A model generated the notes under the pieces. That model saw only the letters and a program-made list of their open reading frames with translations, made no database searches and had not been told where the DNA came from. A DNA stretch of 64,000 nt from Adiantum capillus-veneris (taxonomy: Eukaryota > Streptophyta > Polypodiopsida > Polypodiales > Pteridaceae), in the NCBI GenBank assembly GCA_014529385.2, contig CM043959.1, positions 55,244,253 to 55,308,252 on the forward strand, given 5' to 3'. Every line of letters starts with the position of its first letter. The stretch's first letter is position 1. Shown piece by piece: positions 1 to 10,279 of the stretch. Position numbers and translations under genes: made by a program.

Positions 1-517
1 GAAACCAAGTCCTTCTCTGGAATCAATTCATCAATGCTAAGCAATTTCTCTTTAAGATCCCTGATTTTTGTAAGATGCTCGACGATATCGTCACCTTTGT
101 CCATCTGTATTTTGTCAAGTTGTTTCTTCAAAAACTCTATTCTGGCAGCGTTTCTTCCTCCAAACATAGCTTGCAGAGTGTCCAAGCATTCTCAGAAGTT
201 CTGCAAGATCTGATATGCGGTGTGATTGTCCTCTTTATGGTTAAGGAAATCACAACCATAGCTTGTGCATCTTTAGTATCCCATTTCTTTTGCTCTGGAG
301 TGACTTGTGAGGGTCCTGCACCAACAGCTGCACCACGACCATGCGTGGCAGTTGCACTCCTACCTGGACGAACTTCATCTCTAGATACATAATCCCACAA
401 TCCTTTACCAACCAAAACATTTTTGGCCATAAAAGACCAAACAAAATAGTTGGTACCATCCAATTTGTCTTCGGATGTAAACGCACCAAAAATCTCTTTC
501 TCCGTAGATTGAGCCAT
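1..517 (-). pseudogene. Copia-1 gag, 5' part (runs off the left edge)
   Basis: Capsid-like gag of a Ty1/copia element, read right to left. The likely start is the ATG at 517-515, giving a product beginning MAQSTEKE. The N-terminal motif KLDGTNYFVWSFMAKNVLV is typical of Copia gag (LDGxNYxxW). A gag core of the UBN2 type follows down to the window edge. A single-base frameshift near 183 moves the C-terminal half (RNAARIEFLKKQL onward) into another frame, so the gene is dead. The N-terminal motif matches gag of Copia-3 at 55746, placing both in one lineage. The rest of the gene lies outside the window. Confidence 0.82.
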
Positions 518-900
518 ACTGTGGATGCACACAAGAGAGCAAAAGAACCTCCAAGAGATTCACAAATCTCCTCTCCAATGCAAGCAAAACTCTACACAAA
601 ATCTCAGCACAAAGCTAAGAAAAGCTGCTTCCCAAAAGAACTGTTTACCTGAAGAAAATCTGTCAAAAAGCACACCCTCTTGATCTAAATGCCTCCGAAA
701 AGTAACTTCTGCTACACTGCTCAGAAAAAAATTCTGAGGGCTGGAACGGCTTCAAAAGGGCGGTAAAACCGCAGGTCACCTGTGAGAATACTCCCGGAAC
801 GTCGAGGATGCTCCCACGAGCAAATTTTCCGAAAACTGCCTGAAAGCTGCGATTGCGCGCGCGGACGCGAAAACGCAAGTAGAGGCTCTGGAAATCACCT
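518..900 (-). other. Copia-1 5' leader between primer site and gag
   Basis: This 383-bp stretch separates the tRNA primer site from the gag ATG on the minus strand. No credible coding region is visible. It matches the position and size of a Copia 5' untranslated leader. Confidence 0.6.
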
Positions 901-913
901 TGCTCTGATACCA
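901..913 (-). promoter_or_regulatory. Primer binding site, initiator-Met tRNA (Copia-1)
   Basis: On the minus strand this reads TGGTATCAGAGCA. It is complementary to the 3' end of plant initiator methionine tRNA, the usual primer for minus-strand cDNA in Copia and many Ty3 elements. It sits two bases from the inverted LTR end at 916, which fixes the orientation of this half of the element. Confidence 0.85.
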
Positions 914-915
914 AT

Positions 916-1019
916 TGTTGAAGATGATGAAGCAGGAAATAGAAGGAAGATAGCAACTCAGAGTAGGAAGAAGATGGAGAAGGAGAAGACACAGAGCTTG
1001 CGTACGAGATCTCTGTAGT
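916..1019 (-). repeat. Truncated inverted 5' LTR (R-U5 only) of Copia-1
   Basis: The reverse complement of 916-1019 matches 2245-2348, the last 104 bp of the plus-strand 3' LTR, with about two differences. The similarity stops at 1019, so U3 is missing. The breakpoint corresponds to roughly 28-34 bp downstream of the TATA-like GTATATA at 2211-2217 in the 3' LTR, near the expected transcript start. Immediately to the right lies plus-strand pol. Confidence 0.82.
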
Positions 1020-1042
1020 AAAAGAGAGATAGAGTTCTCATT

Positions 1043-2022
1043 ATGCTAACACTTTATGTGGATGATATGCTTCTTACAGGCAATACTACAGATGAAATTG
1101 AAGCGTTTAAAGATGCTTTGAGAAAAACCTTTGAGATGTCTGATCTTGGTTTGCTACATTATTACTTGGGTATTCAGTTTGTGCAATCAGAGGATGGCAT
1201 ATACATGTTGCAGGCAAAATATTTGCATAAAATTTTGGACAAGTTTGGTATGCAAAATTCTAAACCAATCTCTACACCCGTATAAACTGGATCAAGGTTG
1301 AGCATGCACGATGCTGGAGAACCTTTTGATTTACATACTTATGCAGCAGTGGTTGGTTGCTTGATATATTTGGCAGGCAACACTCGTCCAGACATTCAAT
1401 TTGGGGTTTCACAAGCAAGAAGATTTATGCACAGCCCAGGTATGCATCATTGGTAGGCTCTGAAGCGCATACTTCGTTACCTTTCAGGTACCCCTAATCT
1501 TTCCATGTTCTTTCCAAGGGAGGATATGTATGGAAAGCACAGTTGTATGCAGCTTCTTGGTTACAGCGATTCAGATTGGGCAGGTAATTTTGACACACGA
1601 CATTCCACAAGTGAGAATTGTTTTTTCTTGGGAAATGCATGTATATCTTGGCTAAGCAAGAAGCAACCCACAGTGGCTACATCAACTTGTGAAGCTGAGT
1701 ACAGGGAAGCTTTCACGCAACAGTTGATTGTGTATGGATACGCAGGTTATTGGTAGATCTTTGTGAGTGTCAACAAGCACCCACTACCATTTTCACTGAC
1801 AGTCAGAGTGCTATGGCAGTTGCAAGGAATCCAGTATTTCATGCAAGAACAAAGCACATAGAGGTTCACTACCACTATGTCAGGGAAAGGCTACATGCAG
1901 GGGAGATCACACTAACTTACTGTCCTACACAGGATAACATTGCAGATCTATTTACGAAGGCGTTATCACGAGAAAAGTTTGAAGCTTTCCGAAAAGCTTT
2001 GGGCTTACTCTCATACACATGA
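1043..2022 (+). pseudogene. Copia-1 pol, C-terminal part: reverse transcriptase end and RNase H
   Basis: Starts inside the RT palm with the catalytic YVDDM motif and continues through the Copia connection region (LGLLHYYLGIQF; NTRPDIQF) into RNase H. RNase H acidic residues are visible in the SDSDWAG, CEAEYR and TDSQSA segments. The end (HYHYVRERL...LFTKALSREKFEAFRKALGL) is typical of Copia polyprotein tails. In-frame stops occur at 1283-1285 and near 1456, and a frameshift near 1713. Protease, integrase and most of RT are absent because the inverted 5' section joins here. Confidence 0.85.
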
Positions 2023-2060
2023 TGATCTGCTACCTTGTACGGATTCACACTATCACTACA

Positions 2061-2068
2061 GGGGGGAT
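2061..2068 (+). promoter_or_regulatory. Polypurine tract of Copia-1
   Basis: GGGGGGA(T) directly before the TG of the LTR at 2070, in the position of the plus-strand primer. It confirms that the LTR to the right is a 3' LTR of the plus-oriented half. Confidence 0.7.
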
Positions 2069-2069
2069 T

Positions 2070-2348
2070 TGTAGACATGTAGTAGTGTTAGTGTGTATAC
2101 GCGCTTCACCAAGGGCACTTTTCTCCCACTGGGTTTTCCCCCCTGAACATCTGGTGTGAAAGGACACCTTATCTCTTAGGGTCTCATATAAGCTTTGTAG
2201 CTCTGAGTTTGTATATACTCTATTATTCTAATATAGAGAGATAGACTACAGAGATCTCGTACGCAAGCTCTGTGTCTTCTCCTTCTCCATCTTCTTCCTA
2301 CTCTGAGTTGCTATCTTCCTTCTATTTTCTGTTTCATCATCTTCAACA
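2070..2348 (+). repeat. 3' LTR of Copia-1 (279 bp)
   Basis: Begins TGTAGACATG after a G-rich polypurine tract and ends TTCAACA. TATA-like sequences lie at 2185-2193 and 2211-2217. The last 104 bp recur inverted at 916-1019. No target duplication can be tested, because the left partner of the element is rearranged. Confidence 0.8.
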
Positions 2349-2599
2349 TCTTGGACCGCCCATCGATGGGAGCCCTGTGTAGACACATCAATTGGCCAGG
2401 GTAGAAGGCCTTGTACAAGTTGTAAATCTTGAAGTTGGGACATGGGGAAACCTTTGCCGAACCGATGACACGAGCTATATCCCTGGTAGCCAAGCTACCA
2501 CAAAAACCATGAGATTTCATGGTTAAGAAGTGGGTGGAGAAGGCCTTGCCCACTTTGTCTCAGCAAAAGCTTTGAGAAACCCTGTGGACTAAAGCTACA
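2349..2599. other. Unassigned flank
   Basis: No recognisable gene or structured repeat. A short open frame on the minus strand (2553-2311) has no motif I recognise and partly overlaps the LTR. Confidence 0.4.
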
Positions 2600-3330
2600 T
2601 TGGATGATTTTGTTACCGTTGCCACCAAAATAAAATATGCCAAGGTACAATTTGGCGGCTCACCAGGTAACTCTTTGCACGCTATTCTTATGAATGCCCC
2701 TATTGCTGACATTCTATTGTCTCTCAAAAGCGAGCTAGAAGCCCTAAAATTGCAGAGGGCACTACAAGAGGAAAATACATCCATAGCAACATTGACTCAA
2801 TCAACTCATCAGATAGATATGCTGGCACAACTCAAAAAAGAGCTAGAAGAACTCAAAGCTCAGCAATAGGCTAGGGCCCATGTATGCTGCAAAAATTGCA
2901 ATAACCCCATCCACCCACCTAAGGAATTCCCCATGATGGTCCATTGTCAGTTTTGTGGTAAAGGGGTCATGAGGCCAAGGATTTTTACCATCTCAAGGGT
3001 GTCCATCATCTCCACCAAAACCTAGCCTCGACAATGCACATAAGCACCACACGCATGGGTGCCTCAACTACTTCGCCATGGGCAACCCACTTAGGTTCTA
3101 GTACATCTCCTTGGCTGTTACCGTCCCCCAATGTCCCCAATGTGTTCCCATACAATGGACCTTTGATATAGAGTTTTTATACCACCCCTAGCCTATACCA
3201 AGTTGTTGTCCCATAGGCTCCTTGCCCTCCACGCCTCACAAAATTCTGGCTAGCCAACCGACCAGTGATATGCTATAGGTGTGGTTAATATGGTCACTCT
3301 CAAACCCCATGCTTAGTACTCGGGGAGGTC
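2600..3330 (+). pseudogene. Degenerate Ty3-like gag with zinc-knuckle remnants
   Basis: The first 89 codons are open and end in a leucine/glutamate-rich, coiled-coil-like stretch. Cysteine pairs near 2887-2960 resemble a damaged zinc ribbon or knuckle. At 3271-3312 a reading frame gives CYRCG, one stop, then YGHSQTPC, which is the CX2CX4HX4C nucleocapsid pattern with the residue after the second Cys region converted to a stop. This places the segment as gag, upstream of the protease remnant at 4170. Many stops and frameshifts are present. Confidence 0.55.
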
Positions 3331-4169
3331 ACTATTAATCTGTTAAAAAAAAATTCAAGATCATTTTCTCAAAACCTTTTTGTATGTAAAAATGTGAGAA
3401 AATATAGAATAAAATAATCTTGATTGTTGAATCCATGCGATAGGCATTTTTTATTGTAGTGATTTGCTTGAGGCTATGTACTAGAAGGTGCTACACCATG
3501 AAGGCATTGTCTAGAGGCCAAAGACCATTACACTAGGGATTTTTCAAAGCAACGCCCATCTTCTTCACTCAACATGACCTCGATAATCTCTCTGCCTACT
3601 TCACAAGATCCCAATGTGTACAATTTTTCCTCACCATCCACTCATGTCCTTACTCCTCACCCTTCAACAGCCACCTTGGCCCAAGAGATCTCAGGCACTA
3701 CTACATTACTCATGAGAGCTCAAAGAATAGCCTAAGGCATACCTTTGCCCATAGAGAAGCCTTTCCCCCATGAAACCTCCAAAGGAGTCAACTAGTCGTT
3801 TGCAAAAAATAGTGGAAGAAGAAACAACACCGGAGCCACATAATGCAGTTATGCCTTTGTCATTGGAGTAAGCATACACAGAAGCCCTACAAATCATGAA
3901 AGCCCAAGCTCTACCACAAAGAAGGCTACATAGGTTAACAACATTGCCAACTGAGGATATTTTAATGACCACCTATAAAAGTGTCTCACTGTACAAACTT
4001 CTCCAAATAGATCCTATGTTTAGGGGTGACCTCCTCAGGGCAATCCAAGCTCCCTAACCCTCGGGCATAAATAGTAGCGGTAACTTACCCATGCTTACCT
4101 TTGAAGAGTCATACATGATTTCCTACCCACTATCCCACACTTACTAACTATAAAAGCCTCCACCTCATA
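3331..4169 (+). other. Decayed gag-protease spacer
   Basis: Short broken open frames only. Position between zinc-knuckle and protease remnants suggests decayed polyprotein. The short minus-strand frame at 3972-3706 has no recognisable motif and is probably chance. Confidence 0.4.
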
Positions 4170-4526
4170 GTGTCCATTTATGGCAAGAAATCTATAGGTG
4201 TGATTGTGGATGGTGGCTCAGGTATTAACCTCATGCCAGAGTTCACCATGAGACATCTTGGTTTGGTGCCCACCAAGACCACCACTTTCACTATCACTTT
4301 GATCGATGAGCGCAAAGTCCGCCCAATGGGAGTGGTGGAACAAGTACCAATGGCAATAGAAGACTTCACCACTTTCACTATCACTTTGACCGATGAGCGC
4401 AAAGTCCGCCCAATGGGAGTGGTGGAACAAGTAACAATGGCAATAGAAGACTTCACCTTTTGGCTGATTTTTTGTGGTGGTCTAGCTACCAAAAGTGGAT
4501 GGCGGATTCCCTCTTCTTATTGGTAG
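4170..4526 (+). pseudogene. Ty3-like aspartic protease remnant
   Basis: Encodes VIVDGGSGINLMP, corresponding to the retropepsin D-[ST]-G-[AS] active site with Gly in place of Ser/Thr after Asp. A region resembling the flap strand follows. An in-frame 87-bp tandem duplication (4281-4454) repeats 29 codons. Retropepsins cleave the Gag-Pol polyprotein; this copy is unlikely to work. RT sequence from about 5330 onward gives the expected Ty3 order. Confidence 0.65.
4281..4454 (+). repeat. 87-bp in-frame tandem duplication in the protease
   Basis: 4281-4367 and 4368-4454 are identical except for two substitutions. The period of 87 bp is exactly 29 codons, so the frame is kept. Confidence 0.93.
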
Positions 4527-5234
4527 GCCTTGGCTACGACATACCTGAGTGCTTCATGATTGGGGTAATGATAACATGTGGATCACCACACCAAGAACAT
4601 GGCATAGAGAGATCCAACTTGATAGTGGAGCTGATCTATCCAATAGAAGGTATTCCCTCAACATTGCACAGTAGGATGACTAGAAGGAAGAGGCTAGACA
4701 AGGAGAACAAGCCCAACAAGTGGAGGTGGTTGTGCCCATAGGGATAGTCCCCCGTGGAGAAACTAAGCTCCTCAAATGGCTAGAAGCAGCACATGAACCT
4801 CACTATTTTTCACTCATCATAGGAATTGACGAAGACACAAGCCTCGAAGAGCCAACACCAAAGATTGAAGAAGTCATGCATCTTGGTGTAAGTGAGCCCA
4901 TCACTTATCACATGCATGCTCATAAGTCTCCTCTAAAGGTGCAATACGAAGAGGATTCACAATGTGAGGCATACATAGATGATTCTACCAAGTCAAAGGT
5001 GGTAAAGGCAAGGTCTGATCTCGCCCAGCCAGAGAGCCAAAAGACTAGCTCCAAGAAAGGTAGAGATGACTTGCGTGTGGATGAGCATCCTCAAAGGATG
5101 GTTACATGAGCAGGCACAAGACCTTCCCATTGATTAGACTCCTACTCATGATGTGGAAGCACTGACTAAAGCTGACTAGAATGTCACAGAGGAGTGAAAC
5201 CGGACAACTATCAAGATCCAGTTAATAAGTCAAC
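4527..5234 (+). pseudogene. Protease-RT linker of the decayed Ty3 element
   Basis: Two open stretches (about 4460-4741 and 4720-5109) lie in different frames. The second is acidic and hydrophilic (DEDTSLEEPTPKIEE) and resembles the poorly conserved linker between protease and RT. No catalytic motif is seen. Confidence 0.5.
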
Positions 5235-6660
5235 TTGGGTATTGAAGAAGAACCCAACCTAGTTTTGTTGGCATCATGGCCATGTGATCATCCCCAATTA
5301 CTAGATTTGATGGTTTCCTTTAGTACTAGTTGGAAATACGCTTTTTCCTGGTCATACAAGGACCTCACAGGACTTGACCCGGCTCTGAGCATTCACTCCA
5401 TACCCCTAAGGGGGGAATGCCAAGCATGTGCACGGTTAGGCATACAAGCTCAAGCAATCAAGAAGGAAATTAATAAGATGTTGGCCATAGATATCATTGA
5501 ACCCATTGAGCGCACACAGTGGATCTCCTTGATGGTTATTGCCCCAAAGAAGAGTTTGAACAAGATTAGGGTCTATGTAGACTTCAAAGCTCCCAATAAG
5601 GTCACTATACTAGATGGCTTTTTGACCCGATTTTTTGAGTGATGTTAGAAGATGTAGTCGGCCATGCTTTCTCTTACTCTTATGGAGGCTACAATTAGAT
5701 GGCCATTTTAGGAGATGATAGGATCAAGAAAACTTTTATTACTCCATGGGGAGCCATCATCTTCAAGCAGATGCCCTCTGTCTTGAAGGATGCACCAGCT
5801 TCCTGGAATAGAAAGGCCTATGTTGTGTTTGATCCATTCCTCAACAAGTTTCTGTGGATTTTCATGGATGACTTTTCTTGATTCTTAGGCGAAGGCTATG
5901 CAAGTTCAATGGAATGTTTCCAAGAACACATGGATTAAGTGGCCCTCATTTTTTGTTGTTGCTATCAAGAGGTAAATCTAAAAGTGAACCCCAATAGGTG
6001 TCAAGTTATGATCACCCAAGGTACTCAGCTAGGCCATATTGTATCCACTAAAGAACTTGCCCCTGACTCAAAAAAGGTGATAGCCATCTTATGCATGCCC
6101 AGGAAAATCAATGCAAAAGGAGTGCATAGCTTTGTAGGTCACACAGGATATCATCAATTTTATTAGAATGTATGCTGATATCGCTAGGCCTCTATCTCGC
6201 CTAACTAGTCTAGCCCAACCTTCTCAATGGACCTCTGTAGAAGAGCTACTCTTCAATAATTTGAAGAAGCACCTCACACATGCACTCATATTAGTCATGC
6301 CAGATTGGTCACTTATTTTTCATGTGCATACAGATGCAAGCATCACAGTTATAGGTGCATCCTTACCCAGCCTAGTAAGGAGTACAAGTTGGATTGGCCT
6401 ATCTGCTACACAAGTCGGCTACTCACAAAGAATGAGAGAAAATATAGCACCACTCAGAGAGAGTGCTTGGCCATTGTCTATACTCTACAAAAGTCTAGGC
6501 ATTACCTTCTGGGTGTACACTTTGTAGTCATAACCAACCACTAGGCTCTCAAGTATTTTGTCAACAAGCCTCGAGTGGTTGGTCGTGTTTGGAGGTGGTT
6601 ATTGTTGTTTGAGGAATTGGACTTTGAGGTTGTCCTTCACCCCATTAGAAGCAGTAGATG
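5235..6660 (+). pseudogene. Ty3/gypsy reverse transcriptase and RNase H remnant
   Basis: The segment begins with the pre-RT motif FSWSYKDLTGLDP, also present in element A at about 33510 as FAWSYKD. RT fingers and palm follow (KKEINKMLAIDIIEPI; VYVDFKAPNKVT; TPWGAIIFKQMP). The catalytic box reads FMDDFS, near 5861. RNase H/connection features follow (LGHIVS; HTDASI; ERKYSTTQRECLAIVYTL). At least six frames or stops interrupt it. RNA-templated DNA synthesis is the ancestral role; this copy is non-functional. Confidence 0.8.
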
Positions 6661-6879
6661 GCCATCCATCTCTCTAGGATAGAGTCAAGGAAGCCAGCAA
6701 CAGGAGTAGAGGATAATCTCCCTGACAGATTTCTTTTCAAGGTAGATACTATCACATATTGGTATTTGGATGTTATTCATCTCCTGTCCACAAGTTCTTA
6801 TCTGCCAGATTTTTCAAGCTTGGAAAAGAGAAGAGTGCTTATCAAAAGTAATCTCTTACACTGATTAGAAACACGCTCT

Positions 6880-7236
6880 ACAAAAGTGGTCCATATGGTA
6901 TTCATCATCGCTATTTCATGCCACATGAAGTCCAAGACATTTTGGAAGATGCTCACTTTGGTATCACAGGTTGCCACTACCCAGGGAACATAACCGCCCA
7001 TCACATTTTACACACTGGATTGTGGTGGCCATACATGTTTTGAGATGCAGTTCAATAGGCTTGGTCCTGTGATTCTTGCCAACGGTGCACTCCCAAACCA
7101 ATCCACTAGACTAACCGTCCCTTGCAGATCTATTTATTGTGGCTGCCATTTGAAAGGTGGGATATCAATTTTGTTGGGCCAATCCATCCGGTTGGCCAAC
7201 CATGCAATATACTCAGGGGGTTCAACATGTAAAACT
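6880..7236 (+). pseudogene. Ty3 integrase N-terminal zinc-binding domain remnant
   Basis: Reading across stops gives HEVQDILEDAHFGITGCHYPG and, farther on, CDSCQRC. This is the HHCC zinc-binding domain that precedes the integrase catalytic core. The start of the core (FERWDINFVGPI) is present, then similarity ends near 7236. The catalytic DDE core is otherwise lost. Confidence 0.72.
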
Positions 7237-7440
7237 ATCATATCATGTGCATTCAATATATTTTTGTAAAACCCCTTATCTGTATTTTTTTAAAGGAATA
7301 TAATTTCCCCTTTTCTTTTTAAATCTATAATTTTTTTAATATTTGAAAAAATACTACCCCTCTGTATATATATTTTGGTAAGTTTCAAGGAATTTAAATA
7401 CCCTTCTATTGAACTCACGTGATAGGTTACATTTTTCTTA
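7237..7440. other. AT-rich junction
   Basis: T-rich and A-rich sequence without coding signs, between the truncated Ty3 integrase and the next remnant. Confidence 0.5.
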
Positions 7441-7581
7441 GGTGACCTCCTTGAGAAAGTAGATCACTAAAACTTGGTATCAGCAATCTCTTCCCTATCC
7501 ACTGATCAAATATGAAATTTTCAAGGTCAAAGAACGCCTTATCAAAGATTAAGCCACGGATAATGCCGACCAACACCCCGC

Positions 7582-8269
7582 TTGGAGGATGTATTGGCTG
7601 AAAAAACACCCAAAATATCTCTTTCTCTTCACACAAGCTCTACCAGATATAAGAAAGGACCCAACCTTCTATACAATGTCATGATTTTGGAGTTGGAGAA
7701 GCCATCAATTAACTCTAAAGAAACATCCTACATGGCTCAATTACCCAAGATTAAGTCCACCTAATGGAAAAGCTTCAGATGATTACATGGTCAAAACACT
7801 TGTAGAGACTGTAGAGAACTTTGAGTGAATACCAGATCTCTCTTGTATCATGTTCACCAAGATTGCCAAAATGCTACTTACATGCATCCAAACCTTCCAC
7901 TAGGAAGAGCAAGTAGATGTTGTGTGGATGGATTTCCTTGACGACAATTAGGGGTTGTGCAATGACTTATCAGATCAACCACCTGATGAAATCCTTTATC
8001 GATTTTATGCTCGAGTGATGTTCCTACCATCTTATTACATGCATATGTTTAAGGAATCATTCTACATGGTGCTTTCCACTTTCAAATCCAAGTTCTTTGG
8101 CCCCATGGTGGAGAACCTTCATGCTAGGTTTGTTGGCTACACCGCAATAGAGCTAAAAACTCCTATCAACTTGCAGTTCTTGCTGGCCAAAGTGGTCAAG
8201 AAGTTATGCATCAAATACTATGATGCTTTGGACTCACTAAAGAATCAAAGGAAATCCCAAAAGCCATAA
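7582..8269 (+). pseudogene. Unidentified coding remnant next to a 3' LTR
   Basis: Two open stretches are joined by frame breaks. The second (7955-8269, 104 codons) reads as a normal globular protein with several aromatic residues, for example YRFYARVMFLPSYYMHMF. I do not recognise the family. Its place immediately before a strong polypurine tract and LTR suggests a terminal ORF of a retroelement or a displaced gag. Confidence 0.4.
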
Positions 8270-8311
8270 CATTACCCGATCCCCTAAAGTAGTGTCGTGG
8301 ATGACCCAAAC

Positions 8312-8334
8312 TAGAAGGGGGGAGGGGAGGGGAA
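8312..8334 (+). promoter_or_regulatory. Long polypurine tract
   Basis: An uninterrupted purine run of about 23 bases, mostly G, ends exactly before a TG dinucleotide at 8335. This is the expected plus-strand primer at the internal border of a 3' LTR. Confidence 0.75.
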
Positions 8335-9214
8335 TGTTAGACTTAGCTAGCATTAGAGCCTACATATCCAACCTATGATGTAATTTTTCACTTTTTTTAT
8401 CAATCTGGACATCTATAGCCCTAATACTTTTTAATTCTTTGCTTTTTTGAGTTAATTTGTAAACAACTATGTGATTATGAGCTAGAAAAAGTGGGGCTAA
8501 ATGCTTCCACGTTGTATCAATGGAATCCTAGGCTGCAAAGAGTTAGAACAGTTTCTCATTTTTGAGCCCAAAACCATTGGCTAAGGTATAAAAGCCATTT
8601 TTTGCAAAACCTAAAGAGGTCTTTTTGGATAATAAGTGGTACAATTGTTTCTCAGAGAATTGTGTACTTTCTTGATTGCTTCTCAAGCTCATAACTCCCT
8701 CGTGAAGTATTCGTTTGAAGTGTCGTCTGCTTCATTGCGTTCACAGGTGAAAGCTCTTTGCAACATTCTGTTTTTCTCACGGTTAACTTGTTTTCTTTTT
8801 TGTTACTCATCTAATCATTAATTTGATCATAAGATTTACTTAACAAAACTGCATTTTAGAGGGGTGTAGGGGCATCATTGTTAAGCTCTAGGGTGCATTC
8901 AGGCCTGAAAATGATTAGCTCAAATTTTCCCTGTAGATAATGAGCACAATTTTGGAAAGTGGTCAAAAGGGGGATTTGAAGGCATATGCATGTGTCTTTA
9001 GATGCTATCTACCCATCCTATAAGTGTCATCTTGTTTGGACTTCGTTTGCTTGGTGAACTATTGAGGTTTGCTTGTGATGTTGTAGTTAGGGTTTGTTGC
9101 CTGCCAGGTAGTAGAGTGGATTTGAGTAAGGGAATTACTGTGTTTTCTCTCCTTGTCTCACGGTACGACAGTTATGTACGTGATTCTCATTGTCACTACA
9201 ATAAGATAGCGAGG
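8335..9214 (+). repeat. 3' LTR starting TGTTAGAC; right end not defined
   Basis: Starts TGTTAGACTTAG behind the polypurine tract. A good TATA box (TATAAAAG) lies at 8587-8594, so transcription would start near 8620. The right border is uncertain and may lie anywhere up to about 9200. No second copy of this LTR was found in the window, so the element extends or is truncated elsewhere. Confidence 0.6.
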
Positions 9215-10279
9215 CTATTAGCATACCACAAGTCCAGAAGTGATGGAACATGGATGGAAATCCCCCATCTAAGGTTTTGGACAAAGACTTTACCAGACTG
9301 TAGCAAAGACCCTTGTAAAAAAAATCATCCCAAAGCAAGGTTTATTATCAAAAGTGCCAAAAGCACTTCCAAGTGAAAAACACTTCCAAGTGAAAAATCG
9401 CAAAGTCAAACCTAGGGTTTGATTTTCCAACTCACCTAATCAAGTCCAAACCACACAAAAAGCATATATGTAATGTCAAGGTACCAAGGAGGGCAAGCTG
9501 TGTGTAAAATTTTATCGCATTGTATCACCACTGAGAGGTACATGGATCGTGATCCATGTCCCCTTGTCATAGATTGAGACCAAAATTGTACCATAGCTAG
9601 AGCTAGTCACAAGGAGTCTGGTGGCCTTTTCAAAATTAAATTTGGACTTTATTTGAGGATTCTTCAAGATAAAATAGGTTTACCAAAATCACAATTGTTT
9701 TGTTGATTCAAAGATTTTTGACTAACAGAGCGGTTGTAAACTCATAGCCATTGAGTGTTGTATAGGTTTTATAGGCTAGAGCATGGCGGCTTCAAGTGAT
9801 TCCGAGTCAAGGATTTGGAAGCAACCAAAGAGGTAATAGGTCAGGCTTGTGCAAGAGTGCTTTTTTCGATATATTTGACATAGGGTAGACTATACCAAAG
9901 TAGAAACTATACTGTAGGAGACCATATTAGCACTATTTCCACTAAAGAGAGTGTGAATTAGGACAATTTCCTCCCTTAGAGCCAATCCTAGAGGAAATTC
10001 TATCTTATATATCATCAAAAAAATCATATACCTACATGGCTGAGGAATACAAAAGGGATTAAACATGGGAGCAGGACCATCCCAACTAGCACCAACAATG
10101 AAATTGTTGCACTTGAAATACCAATTTGAAAACAACCAAAGTGAAAAAATTTACAAAGATGGTATGGATCGCTACTGTGTTAAATTAGAAGAGAGAACTA
10201 GAGTGAGTTCAAGAACCTAGTACATGTCGACTACTGTGGTGATTGATACTTTGATGATGAGGGTATAATGTAACTAGTT
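9215..10279 (+). other. Leader of element A with near-palindromic repeats
   Basis: Colinear with 35590-36880 in element C: both contain AAGTC(C/T)AGAAGTGA followed by a palindrome-like site, then an AACCTAGGGTTTGATTTT-like segment, then a second palindrome. The better-preserved site here is 9540-9559, with 9-base arms ACATGGATC and GATCCATGT. The first site, near 9249, is decayed. No convincing coding region is present. Confidence 0.65.

Noticed and set aside
916..2348. DNA transposon with terminal inverted repeats (916-1019 against 2245-2348)
   Set aside because: The inverted repeats are LTR ends with primer site and polypurine tract in the correct places, and the enclosed DNA is Copia pol.
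7470..7484. Primer binding site (TTGGTATCAGCA)
   Set aside because: It matches only the first part of the initiator-Met site, and no LTR end lies beside it.
9540..9559. Restriction-site or integron-type attachment site
   Set aside because: The near-palindrome recurs only in leaders of the A/C elements in this window, and no recombinase is present.
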